Source: Streptomyces pristinaespiralis
GTDB lineage: Bacteria > Actinomycetota > Actinomycetes > Streptomycetales > Streptomycetaceae
DNA: 64,000 nt
NCBI RefSeq assembly: GCF_001278075.1
Contig: NZ_CP011340.1
Coordinates: 6,383,501 to 6,447,500, forward strand
Reading direction: 5' to 3'
The position numbers and the translations under genes are program-made. The notes under the pieces were generated by a model. The model was not told the DNA's origin and did not search any database. It was given only the letters and a program-made list of their open reading frames with translations. Shown piece by piece: positions 49,800-57,441 of this stretch (positions within the stretch are counted from its first letter, which is position 1; the number at the start of each line of letters is the position of its first letter).

Positions 49800-50563
49800 G
49801 CACCACGACTGAGCTGCAGAAGGACGCCGGTACGGCGGGTACTTCGGAAGAGACGCTGCTCGAGCTGAAGAGCATGCGCGTCTTCTACGGCGCCATCGAG
49901 GCCATCAAGGGCATCGATCTGACCGTGCGCAAGGGCGAGATCGTGGCCCTGCTCGGCGGTAACGGCGCGGGCAAGACGACGACGCTGCGCACCGTTTCGG
50001 GCATGCTCCAGCCGCGCCACGGCGAGGTGCTGCTGCGCGGCGAGCGCATCGACGGCATCAAGTCGCACGAGCTCGTGCGGTTCGGTATCGGTCATGTGCC
50101 GGAGGGCCGGCGGGTCTTCTCGACGATGACCGTGCGGGAGAACCTGGAGATGGGCGCGTACCGCTTCAGCTCGGTCGACATGGCCGAGATGGACCGGGTG
50201 TTCACGCTCTTCCCGCGTCTGGCGGAGCGGCGCTCGCAGCAGGCGGGCACCCTGTCGGGCGGTGAGCAGCAGATGCTGGCGATCGGCCGTGCCCTGATGG
50301 GCAAGCCGGAGCTGCTGTTGCTGGACGAGCCGTCGATGGGTCTCGCGCCGCTGATCGTGCAGCAGATCTTCGAGATCATCGAGGAGATCAACAAGCAGGG
50401 CACGACGGTGCTGCTGGTGGAGCAGAACGCCACGCAGGCGCTGGGTCTGGCGAACCGCGGCTATGTCCTGGAGACGGGCGAGGTCGCGATGTCGGGGCCG
50501 GCGACGGATCTGCTGGCGGACAACCGGATCCGGGCGGCGTACCTCGGTGAGGGCGCGGCCTGA
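49796..50563 (+). CDS. livF: Branched-chain amino acid ABC transporter ATPase LivF
   Basis: A 255-aa ABC ATPase of normal size. Walker A 'GGNGAGKTT', signature 'LSGGEQQMLAIGRAL', Walker B 'LLLLDEPSMG', and the H-loop segment 'LLVEQNA'. It is the last liv gene, coupled to livG by GTGA, and is followed by an efficient terminator. Confidence 0.95.
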   Translation: MSTTTELQKDAGTAGTSEETLLELKSMRVFYGAIEAIKGIDLTVRKGEIVALLGGNGAGKTTTLRTVSGMLQPRHGEVLLRGERIDGIKSHELVRFGIGHVPEGRRVFSTMTVRENLEMGAYRFSSVDMAEMDRVFTLFPRLAERRSQQAGTLSGGEQQMLAIGRALMGKPELLLLDEPSMGLAPLIVQQIFEIIEEINKQGTTVLLVEQNATQALGLANRGYVLETGEVAMSGPATDLLADNRIRAAYLGEGAA

Positions 50564-50581
50564 CGGTCCGTGGAGCGGTGA

Positions 50582-50619
50582 GGAAGGGGCCGGGAAGCGT
50601 GAGCTTCCCGGCCCCTTTC
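50582..50619 (+). terminator. Terminator of the liv operon
   Basis: Stem of 17 pairs (one G-U) closing a GTGA tetraloop, 19 bases after the livF stop, ending in CCCCTTTCC. Confidence 0.8.
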
Positions 50620-50749
50620 CGTGTCCCGGTGGTGTGCGTCGTGCGTCCCCGGCCGGATGGCCGGGCCCGCACCCGACTCTCTCCCTGCGCCCCGGCAGGC
50701 ACGGCGGGGCCCATCACCCACCGATCCGGCCTGATCCGAAAGAAGACCC

Positions 50750-52678
50750 CTAGCTGACGTACATGCCGGACCTCCGAGGCGGCTGCTGCCGTGTCCCGTC
50801 CGGTAGCGGGTTGTGCCGCCGCATGCCCGGGGACGCGGCGAGTTCGGCGGCGTACAGGCGGATGAGCTCGTGCATGCGGAAGGCGTTCTCGGTGACGGGT
50901 TCGATGAGCCGGGCCTCGACCAGTTCGTCGAGTGCGCAGGCGGCCTGGTGCGTGTCGGTGCCGAGCAGTGCGGCCACGTCGGTGACGTCGAACTCGTCGT
51001 GGTCGAAGAGGCCGAGGAGCTGGAAGGCGCGTGCGGAGCGGGCGCGGCCGGCGAGTGTGGTGCCGAGGAGCCGGCGATAGCTACGGGCGATGCAGGCGCG
51101 TACGGAGAGGCCTTCGGCCTGGAGTTCGTCGAGGCGGCGGGCGGGGTGGCGGAGCCGGGCGGCGAAGCCGGCGAGTGACCATTCGGGTCTGGCGACCAGG
51201 CGGGCTCCGGCGATGCGCAGTGCCAGCGGGTGGTGCCCGCACAGCCGGGCGAGTTCCATGGCGGCGGCGTGTTCGCGGGCGAAGCGTTCGCCGGTGCCGG
51301 TCAGGGCCAGGAGCTGGACCGAGCTCGCTTCGTCGAGGGCGCCGACGGCGATGCGGGTGGCGAGCAGGGTCGGCAGCCTGGAGCGGCTGGTGGCCAGTAC
51401 GGCGCATGCGTTGTCGGCGGGGATGAGGGGGCGGACCTGGGAGGCGTCGAGTGCGTTGTCGGCGACGATCAGCAGGCGGCGGCCGGCGAGCATCGACTGG
51501 TAGCGCAGGGCTGCTTCGGCGGTGGAGGCGGGGATCTGTGCGGGCGGGACGCCGAGTCCCCGCAGTAGGCCGGTGAGGATGTCGAGGGGGCGCGGCGGGT
51601 GCCCTCGGGGTGTGGGGCAGGCGAGGTCGATGTAGAGCTGGCCGTCGGGGTAGAGCGGGGCGAGTTCGTGTGCGTGGTGCAGGGCGAGGGCCGACGCGCC
51701 GAAGCCTCCCTGGCCGTGGAAGACGACGGTCGGTGCGCCGACGGCCCGGGTGGGGGAGGTGCGCAGGGCTTCCCGTGCGAGGGCGATCTCCTGTCGGCGG
51801 CCGACGAACACGGTTGTCTCCGGCGGGAGTTGACGGGGAACGAGCGGCGACGCCGGTGCGGCGCCGGCGGCTGTCCCGGTCCGCCTCGGCAGCAGGGCCG
51901 GATCGCGGCGCAGGACGGCCTGATGGAGCCGGCACAGATCCTCGCCCGGCTCCATGCCCAGTTCGTCGCGCAGGGCCTGGCGGGCTTCGGTGAAGGTGGC
52001 GAGCGCGCCGGCCACGTCGCCGTCGCAGTACAGGGCGAGCATGAGGCGCCCGCGCAGCCGTTCGTGCAGCGGGTGGAGCTTGACGACGTGTCGCAGCCGC
52101 TGGACGACACAGCTGTGGCGGCCGAGCGCCGTTTCGACCCCCACCTGCTCTTCGACGGTGCTGAGGTAGAGCTCGGTGAGGTGCTGGGTGAAGGTGCGCA
52201 GTGCCACGCCCTGGGTGACGTTCTCCAGGGGTGCGCCGCGCCACAGGGCGAGTGCCTCGGTGTACAGCTCGGCGGCTTCGGGCAGGCGTCGCTGGGCGAC
52301 GGCGCGGCGTGCGTCCGCGGCCCTGGCGCGGAAGCGCGGGATGTCGAAGTCGGTGTCGTCGACGCGCAGGAGGTAGCCGGAGCGTGAGGTGGTGAGGCGC
52401 GCTTCGCCGCCCGGGAGGTGGCGGCGCAACTGCATGACGTAGGTGCGCAGGTTGGCCACGGCCGACTGCGGCGGTTCGTCGCCCCAGATCTCGCGGACGA
52501 GCGCCGGGACGGGCACGGCTCTTCCGTCGTGGGCGAGGAGCATGGCCAGCAGGACGCGCTGTTTGTCGGCGCCGATGTGGACCTGTTCGTTCGCCACGCG
52601 CAGTTCGAGCGTGCCGAGGGTGTGGAAGGAGACGTCTCTCGGTCTCGGACAGTCGCTGTCCGCGGCGGCTCGGCTCAT
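50750..52678 (-). CDS. SARP-family activator with NB-ARC-like domain
   Basis: A 642-aa AfsR/SARP-type regulator. Order: an OmpR-like winged helix (about residues 18-100, 'KQRVLLAMLLAHDGRAVPVPALVREIWGDEPPQSAVANLRTYVMQLRR'-type pattern), a BTAD domain (about 105-250), then an NB-ARC-type domain (about 275-545). Its P-loop is degenerate: 'GQGGFGASA', with Ala where Lys of GKT/S is expected, so ATP binding is doubtful. A winged-helix-like end follows. It lacks the TPR tail of full-length AfsR. It shares a 4-nt overlap (ATGA) with the peptidase gene upstream. The peptide promoter at 53247 has SARP-type repeats and is the likely target. Confidence 0.9.
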   Translation of the reverse strand: MSRAAADSDCPRPRDVSFHTLGTLELRVANEQVHIGADKQRVLLAMLLAHDGRAVPVPALVREIWGDEPPQSAVANLRTYVMQLRRHLPGGEARLTTSRSGYLLRVDDTDFDIPRFRARAADARRAVAQRRLPEAAELYTEALALWRGAPLENVTQGVALRTFTQHLTELYLSTVEEQVGVETALGRHSCVVQRLRHVVKLHPLHERLRGRLMLALYCDGDVAGALATFTEARQALRDELGMEPGEDLCRLHQAVLRRDPALLPRRTGTAAGAAPASPLVPRQLPPETTVFVGRRQEIALAREALRTSPTRAVGAPTVVFHGQGGFGASALALHHAHELAPLYPDGQLYIDLACPTPRGHPPRPLDILTGLLRGLGVPPAQIPASTAEAALRYQSMLAGRRLLIVADNALDASQVRPLIPADNACAVLATSRSRLPTLLATRIAVGALDEASSVQLLALTGTGERFAREHAAAMELARLCGHHPLALRIAGARLVARPEWSLAGFAARLRHPARRLDELQAEGLSVRACIARSYRRLLGTTLAGRARSARAFQLLGLFDHDEFDVTDVAALLGTDTHQAACALDELVEARLIEPVTENAFRMHELIRLYAAELAASPGMRRHNPLPDGTRQQPPRRSGMYVS

Positions 52679-53124
52679 ATCCGGGCGCCGCCGAGCCGGC
52701 GTACCGCGGTGCCGAGGAGCTGGTCGCCGGGGAAGAAGCCGCGGTGGCGGGAGTCGATGCTGTCGGGGTTGTCGCCGAGTACGACCAGGGAGCCGGCCGG
52801 GACGGTGCCGTGCGGGCCGGCGCCCGCGGTCCCGGCCGGGACGGGCTCGCCGGGGAGTGCGGCGACGCGCTTGATGTTCCAGCCGGCGCCGTGGCGGTCG
52901 GCGGCGTACGGGCCGGGGTTCTGCGGCGGTTTGAGTACGACGATGTCGCCGCGGCTGAGCTTGGCCAGCGGCCGGCGTCGTACGACGACCCGCTCTCCGT
53001 CCCGCAGGGTGGGCGCCATGCTGGCGCCCCGTACAGCGACGACCAAGAACGATTTGCGTATGTGTACGGTGGCAAGTGTGGCGGTCATGGTGAGCGCGCA
53101 CAACCCTGCGCCGAGCCATCCCAT
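52675..53124 (-). CDS. Signal peptidase I (S26) in the peptide locus
   Basis: A 149-aa small S26 signal peptidase. One N-terminal transmembrane segment ('LGAGLCALTMTATLATVHI') precedes the catalytic Ser in 'VRGASMAPTLRDGE'. The Lys is in 'NIKRVAALPGE' and the box-E motif in 'VLGDNPDSIDSRHRG'. It is much shorter than housekeeping SipW/LepB enzymes. The gene precedes the SARP in the same operon and is divergent from two peptide genes whose leaders end in AxA. A dedicated leader-cleaving role is inferred. The start at 53124 is chosen so that the protein begins just before the membrane segment; an in-frame extension to 53307 is hydrophilic. Confidence 0.87.
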   Translation of the reverse strand: MGWLGAGLCALTMTATLATVHIRKSFLVVAVRGASMAPTLRDGERVVVRRRPLAKLSRGDIVVLKPPQNPGPYAADRHGAGWNIKRVAALPGEPVPAGTAGAGPHGTVPAGSLVVLGDNPDSIDSRHRGFFPGDQLLGTAVRRLGGARI

Positions 53125-53246
53125 GGGCAAGAACCCCCGTCTCAGGCCTCTTTGATGGTGATCAGGATCCTGCGCGGCCGAACGCCGGGTGTCAATCCCT
53201 CGCCGGCAGGGTCTTCGCTTGCGTGCCTTTGCCAACGGTCGGGTGG

Positions 53247-53291
53247 CTGTATGTCCGCTGTACGGCCGGCTGTACGGGCCGCTCGTAGAGT
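53247..53291 (+). promoter_or_regulatory. SARP-type promoter of the peptide operon
   Basis: Heptads TGTATGT (53248), TGTACGG (53259) and TGTACGG (53271) repeat at 11- and 12-bp spacing. The last heptad ends 8 bp before a -10 box TAGAGT (53286-53291). SARPs bind such direct repeats with the 3' copy 8 bp from the -10. The start of transcription would be near 53297, about 42 nt before the first peptide gene. Confidence 0.7.
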
Positions 53292-53338
53292 CCTGATCCG
53301 CACCCATTCACAGGGCAGTTCGGACGGAAGGGGAGTGC

Positions 53339-53521
53339 GTGAGCAGGCTGCTCAGGAAGCTGGGCGACCGGGCGCTGGAGCAACTGGTCCCGGCGGCCAC
53401 CGCCCAGGCGGAGGTCGGCTACTACAAGTTCTGCTACTGCAGCGGGCCGTACTACTACGCGCGGCTGTGCCCGTACAACGGCGGTGCCTGCAGTGGCTGC
53501 CGCCGCATCGGCGAGTGCTAG
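53339..53521 (+). CDS. Six-cysteine precursor peptide 1
   Basis: A 60-aa peptide. Leader of about 24 residues ('MSRLLRKLGDRALEQLVP..TAQA') is an amphipathic charged helix with an AxA end. The core (about 36 residues) is rich in Tyr and holds six Cys at 32, 34, 44, 51, 54 and 60 (CxC..C..CxxC..C). The GTG at 53339 has GGGAG upstream. A second copy follows 17 bp after its stop. Genes downstream encode MauE- and thioredoxin-like proteins and an ABC exporter. The leader has no hydrophobic core, so it is not a normal Sec signal. I do not recognise a described peptide family. Confidence 0.83.
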   Translation: MSRLLRKLGDRALEQLVPAATAQAEVGYYKFCYCSGPYYYARLCPYNGGACSGCRRIGEC

Positions 53522-53538
53522 GAAAGGGAGAAGGGTCG

Positions 53539-53727
53539 ATGACCGGAATTCTGCGCAAGATGGGCGACAAGGCTCTGGCGCGTCTGGTGCCGAGCACCAC
53601 CGCCCAGGCCGACACCAGCTACTACAAGTTCTGCTACTGCAGCGGGCCGTACTACTACCGCCGGCTGTGCCACGTCGTCGGCGGCACGAGCAGCTGCGGT
53701 GCGTGCTACCGCTCCGGCGAGTGCTAG
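53539..53727 (+). CDS. Six-cysteine precursor peptide 2
   Basis: A 62-aa paralogue of the preceding peptide. The leader 'MTGILRKMGDKALARLVPS' and the AQA end align position by position with copy 1. The block 'YYKFCYCSGPYYY' is identical, and the six cysteines (32, 34, 44, 53, 56, 62) are conserved with two residues inserted before the CxxC. The DNA of the shared core block (about 40 bases) is identical between copies, showing a recent tandem duplication or gene conversion. The ATG has GGGAG upstream. Same inferred role as copy 1, perhaps a two-component or diversified product. Confidence 0.83.
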   Translation: MTGILRKMGDKALARLVPSTTAQADTSYYKFCYCSGPYYYRRLCHVVGGTSSCGACYRSGEC

Positions 53728-53819
53728 GCAGCCGGGACGCCCGACCGCTGCGTCGTCGGCGGAACGCCGGCGCGCAACCACTTGTCGTCGTGGACCTGCT
53801 GCACATGAGGTCGTGAACC

Positions 53820-53854
53820 GTGCCGGTCCGCCGCGTCCGCCGGCGGACCGGCAC
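53820..53854 (+). terminator. Strong hairpin between the peptide and maturation genes
   Basis: Perfect 14-bp stem (53820-53833 with 53841-53854) with a 7-nt loop, 92 bases after peptide 2 and 31 bases before the mauE-like gene. It would give high peptide and low maturase expression from one promoter. Confidence 0.7.
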
Positions 53855-53885
53855 CGCGCGACGCGGACTCCAAGGAGCTGAAGAG

Positions 53886-54416
53886 ATGTACTACGTCGGG
53901 CTCGCGGCCCGTCTCCTGCTGGTCCTCGTCTTCGCCGCCGCGGCCGCCGGGAAGTCCTGGCGCCGCGGATCCTTCGACGCTTTCGTCTCGTCGCTCGCCG
54001 CGCTGCGGCTCTTCCCGCGCCGCCTGTCCGCGGCCGTGGCGGTGACGACGGTGGTGGCCGAGGCGGTCACGGTCGTGCTGCTCGCCGTGCCCGCGACGGC
54101 CGGGGCGGGGTTCGCCCTGGCGATACTGCTGCTCACCGCGTTCGTCGCGGGGATCCTGGCCGCGCGGCAGGGCGGGCGTCAGGTGCCCTGCCGGTGCTTC
54201 GGCGCCACCGGCACGCCCCTCGGCATGCCCCACGTGATCCGCAACGCGCTGCTCGCCGTGGTCGCGGCCGTCGGCCTCGTTGCGCTGACCGCGTCGTCCT
54301 CGCCGGGGTCCGTGCATCCGGGCGGGCTGGCGATCGCGGGTGTCACGGCGGCGGCCGGGTCCTTGCTGGTGGTGCGCATGGACGACCTGCTGGCGCTCGT
54401 ACCGCTTCCTCGTTGA
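53886..54416 (+). CDS. MauE/DoxX-type redox membrane protein
   Basis: A 176-aa integral membrane protein with four hydrophobic segments. The family motif 'PCRCFG' follows the third segment. MauE is required, with MauD, for disulfide formation in the methylamine dehydrogenase light chain. Here it follows two six-Cys peptide genes and precedes a thioredoxin-like gene, so it probably takes part in peptide disulfide formation. The ATG has AAGGAG upstream. No mau structural genes are in the window. Confidence 0.85.
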   Translation: MYYVGLAARLLLVLVFAAAAAGKSWRRGSFDAFVSSLAALRLFPRRLSAAVAVTTVVAEAVTVVLLAVPATAGAGFALAILLLTAFVAGILAARQGGRQVPCRCFGATGTPLGMPHVIRNALLAVVAAVGLVALTASSSPGSVHPGGLAIAGVTAAAGSLLVVRMDDLLALVPLPR

Positions 54417-54513
54417 CCGCCGGATTCCGTGCCGGACGGCCGGCGCTGACCGCCGTATTCCTTGCCGGACGACCGGCCGGCCGACGCCGGCCGGATTGCT
54501 GACTGGAGTTGTG

Positions 54514-55023
54514 ATGGCCTTTGTCGTTGTCGCGCTGGTGCTGCTCACGGCGCTCTGTCTCGTCCTGCTGGTTCTCGTCCTCGCGGTGCTGCGCAGGCTG
54601 CGCGAGCACGAGAGCCGCTTCGAGCGGTTGGCCGCGTCGGCCGGAGCGATGGGCGGCCACGACCCTGCGGCCGACCTCGTCGGGCGCCGGGTTCCCGAAC
54701 TCGCCGAGCACACCGGCGGCTCCCCGCGCACGGTCGGCTTCTTCTCCGTGGGCTGCGAGGCCTGTCACGAGCAGGCGCCCGAGTTCGTCGCCTCGGCCGC
54801 GGCGACGGGCGCCTCGGCGATCGTGGTCGGCGCTCCCGCGGAGGAGCTGGCAGGGCTGCTGGAAGGCGTGCCGACGGTGGTCACCGGCGGGGAGAGCGAG
54901 AAGCTGATGAAGGCCGTCGACATCAAGGCCTTCCCGACGTTCCTGCAGGTGGACGGGGAGGGGCTGATCGTCCGGGCGGCCATCGCAGTCGCGGAGCTGC
55001 CCGCCCCGGCACCGGCACGGTGA
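54514..55023 (+). CDS. Membrane-anchored thioredoxin-like (MauD/TlpA-type) protein
   Basis: A 169-aa protein. One N-terminal membrane helix ('FVVVALVLLTALCLVLLVLVL') is followed by a thioredoxin fold facing outwards. The redox motif is CEAC ('VGCEACHEQ') and a cis-proline ('AFPTF') is present. MauD-type proteins pair with MauE in disulfide chemistry. The ATG at 54514 follows GGAG. It overlaps the ABC transporter gene by 4 nt (GTGA). Confidence 0.86.
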   Translation: MAFVVVALVLLTALCLVLLVLVLAVLRRLREHESRFERLAASAGAMGGHDPAADLVGRRVPELAEHTGGSPRTVGFFSVGCEACHEQAPEFVASAAATGASAIVVGAPAEELAGLLEGVPTVVTGGESEKLMKAVDIKAFPTFLQVDGEGLIVRAAIAVAELPAPAPAR

Positions 55024-56873
55024 CCGGCCGGCCGCGGGCCGGGCGGATCGGGCACCACCTGCGAACCGCTTGGGGCTACTGCTGGGCCGCCGCCCCGCTG
55101 GTGTGGGCGAGCCATCTGCCGATCGCGGTGGTGGCGGGACTCGTTCCGCCGGCGACGGCCTGGCTGACCAAGTTCCTCGTCGACGACCTGACGACCGGCC
55201 GGGGCGAACACACCCTGTGGTTCGCGGCGGGCCTGGCGGCGCTCGGGCTGCTGACCGGGCTCCTGCCGCACCTGGCCGAGTATCTGAGCAGTGAACTGGG
55301 CCGCAGGATGGACCGGTTCCTGCAGGACCGGCTGCACACCGCGGTCAACGGCTTCCACGGCCTGTCACGGTTCGAGGACCCCCGCCATCTCGACCGGCTG
55401 CGGATGGCCGCCCAGGCCTCCGGCGGCTCACTGCAGCCGGTCACCGGGGGCATGGCAGAGACCGGCCGCAACGCCATCGCCCTCGTCAGTCTCCTCCTCA
55501 CGCTGTTCGTCCTCAGCCCGGTCATGGCCGCGCTGGTGCTTCTCGCCGCGGTTCCCGTCCTGATGGGCCGGCTGGCCATGTCGCGGCGGCGCGTGGGCAT
55601 GCTGGCGGCGACGTCGGCGGCCATGCGCAAGGAGCTGTTCTACTCGGCGCTGCTGACCGAGGAGCGGGCGGCGAAGGAGGTGCGCCTGTTCGGTCTCGGC
55701 GCCTTCCTCAAGGACCGGATGCTCGGCGAACTGTCGGGCATACAGTCCGCCGAACGGCGGATGGACCGCAAGGACGCCGCCGTGCAGAGCCTGCTGTCGG
55801 TGCTGTCCGCGGCGGTGGCCGGCGGGGGGCTGGTGTGGGCCGTGCACGCGGCGACTGTGGGCCGGCTGACCGCCGGCGACGTGACCGCCTTCGTGGCGGC
55901 CGTCGCAGGTGTGCAGGCGGCGCTCGTGGGGCTGGTCACCGGTCTCGCGCAGGCGCACGAGGCACTGCTGATGTTCTCGTACCACGTCGCGGTGACCGAA
56001 CTGCCCGACGATCTCGGCCCCGCACGGGAGCTCGGCGCGGGCGAGGTGCGCGATCTGCCGGCGCTGCGGCGCGGGGTGGAGCTGCGCGACGTGTGGTTCC
56101 GCTACGACGAGGACCACCCGTGGGTGCTGCGGGGGGTGGACCTGTTCATCCCGTTCGGGCGGTCGCTCGCGCTGGTCGGCCTCAACGGCGCGGGCAAGAG
56201 CACCCTGATCAAGCTGCTGTGCCGGTTCTACGACCCGGTGCGCGGATCGGTCCACTGGGACGGGACGGATCTGCGGGACATCGCTCCCGACGAGCTGCGG
56301 CGCAGGATGGGCGTGCTCTTCCAGGACTTCATGAGCTACGACCTCACGGCGCGCGAGAACATCGGCGTCGGCGCGCTGGAAGTGCTGGGGGACCACGAGC
56401 GGGTGCGGCAGGCGGCCGAGCTGGCGGGTGCGCACGAGATGGTCACGGCCCTGCCGCACGGCTACGACACCCTGCTCAGCCGGATCTTCTTCGCCGACGG
56501 GGAGGGCGAGGAGGAGGACCCGGAGGCGGGTACGACCCTCTCGGGAGGTCAGTGGCAGCGTCTCGCGCTGGCCAGGGCGCTGCTGCGGCAGGGCAGGGAC
56601 CTGCTGATCCTGGACGAGCCCAGCGCGGGCCTGGACGCGCGTGCCGAGTACGAGGTGCATGCGAGGCTGCGGGCCCACCGGGCCGGGCGGACGAGCCTGC
56701 TGGTCTCCCACCGGCTCAGTGCCGTGAGGGAGGCCGATGTGATCGTGGTGCTCGAAGGGGGCCGGATCACCGAACGTGGCACGCACGACGAGCTGATGGC
56801 CGCCGGCGGGGCGTACGAGCGGCTGTTCACGGTGCAGGCCGAGGGGTATCTGCCGCAGCCGGCGGGCGGCTGA
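55020..56873 (+). CDS. ABC exporter (fused permease and ATPase)
   Basis: A 617-aa half-transporter of the bacteriocin/lipid exporter type. About six membrane helices (residues ~20-310) are followed by an ATPase. Walker A 'GLNGAGKST', signature 'LSGGQWQRLALARAL', Walker B 'LLILDEPSAG' and H-loop 'LVSHR'. There is no N-terminal C39 double-glycine peptidase, so leaders must be cut by another enzyme, for which the nearby S26 peptidase is a candidate. The GTG start overlaps the stop of the thioredoxin-like gene. Terminator follows at once. Confidence 0.9.
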   Translation: MTGRPRAGRIGHHLRTAWGYCWAAAPLVWASHLPIAVVAGLVPPATAWLTKFLVDDLTTGRGEHTLWFAAGLAALGLLTGLLPHLAEYLSSELGRRMDRFLQDRLHTAVNGFHGLSRFEDPRHLDRLRMAAQASGGSLQPVTGGMAETGRNAIALVSLLLTLFVLSPVMAALVLLAAVPVLMGRLAMSRRRVGMLAATSAAMRKELFYSALLTEERAAKEVRLFGLGAFLKDRMLGELSGIQSAERRMDRKDAAVQSLLSVLSAAVAGGGLVWAVHAATVGRLTAGDVTAFVAAVAGVQAALVGLVTGLAQAHEALLMFSYHVAVTELPDDLGPARELGAGEVRDLPALRRGVELRDVWFRYDEDHPWVLRGVDLFIPFGRSLALVGLNGAGKSTLIKLLCRFYDPVRGSVHWDGTDLRDIAPDELRRRMGVLFQDFMSYDLTARENIGVGALEVLGDHERVRQAAELAGAHEMVTALPHGYDTLLSRIFFADGEGEEEDPEAGTTLSGGQWQRLALARALLRQGRDLLILDEPSAGLDARAEYEVHARLRAHRAGRTSLLVSHRLSAVREADVIVVLEGGRITERGTHDELMAAGGAYERLFTVQAEGYLPQPAGG

Positions 56874-56875
56874 CC

Positions 56876-56901
56876 GGGCCCGGGGGCAACCCCCCGGGCC
56901 C
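56876..56901. terminator. Bidirectional terminator between exporter and thioesterase
   Basis: GGGCCCGGGGG with CCCCCGGGCCC (11 bp, CAAC loop), 3 bases after the exporter stop and 12 bases from the convergent gene's stop. Confidence 0.7.
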
Positions 56902-56912
56902 CTGGGGCCGGT

Positions 56913-57371
56913 TCAGCCCTGGGTGTCGCGCAGCAGGCAGGTGAGGCGTGCGGTGCAGACGCGCTTGTCGTGCTCGTCGGTGATCACGATCTCGTAGGTG
57001 GCGGTGGAGCGGCCCCGGTGGACGGGGGTGGCGACTCCGGTGACCATGCCGGAGCGGGCGCCGCGGTGGTGGGTGCAGTTGAGGTCCACGCCGACGGCGA
57101 TCTTGGACGGGCCGCCGTGCAGCATGGAGCCGACGGAGCCGAGCGTTTCCGCGAGGACGGCGGAGGCGCCGCCGTGCAGCAGGCCGTACGGCTGGGTGTT
57201 GCCCTCGACGGGCATCGTGCCGACGACCCGGTCCGCCGCGGCCTCGATGATCTGTACGCCCATGCGCTCGCCCAGGTGGCCGGCGGAGAAGAGCGCGGGC
57301 AGATCCACCCCGAGCTCGGCGTACTCGTCGATGACCTCTTGCGGGAACTTCACGGTGGTCTGCTCGCCCAT
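56913..57371 (-). CDS. PaaI-family hotdog thioesterase
   Basis: A 152-aa hotdog-fold thioesterase. The family motif 'QPYGLLHGGASAVLAETLGSVGS' holds the active-site Asn/His-Gly-Gly segment, and the following strands ('VGVDLNCTHHRGARSG') are typical. It probably hydrolyses an aromatic or short acyl-CoA. The ATG has GGAG upstream. A palindrome (57428-57441) lies 57 bp upstream, at the stop of the oxidoreductase gene. Confidence 0.92.
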   Translation of the reverse strand: MGEQTTVKFPQEVIDEYAELGVDLPALFSAGHLGERMGVQIIEAAADRVVGTMPVEGNTQPYGLLHGGASAVLAETLGSVGSMLHGGPSKIAVGVDLNCTHHRGARSGMVTGVATPVHRGRSTATYEIVITDEHDKRVCTARLTCLLRDTQG

Positions 57372-57427
57372 GCCGGCTCCGATCGTATGACTGTCTGGTC
57401 CTGTGGCCGTCTGCTCGTCCTGCTGCC

Positions 57428-57441
57428 TGAGCGAACGCTTA
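57428..57441. promoter_or_regulatory. Palindrome upstream of the thioesterase gene
   Basis: TGAGCGAACGCTTA, with inner arms AGCG-AA-CGCT, overlaps the stop codon of the oxidoreductase. It resembles TetR-type operators of acyl-CoA-linked genes, but no cognate regulator is nearby. Confidence 0.35.

Noticed and set aside
53339..53727. Lanthipeptide or lasso-peptide precursors
   Set aside because: No lanthionine synthetase, B/C/E lasso enzymes or YcaO nearby; the core has few Ser/Thr and paired Cys instead.
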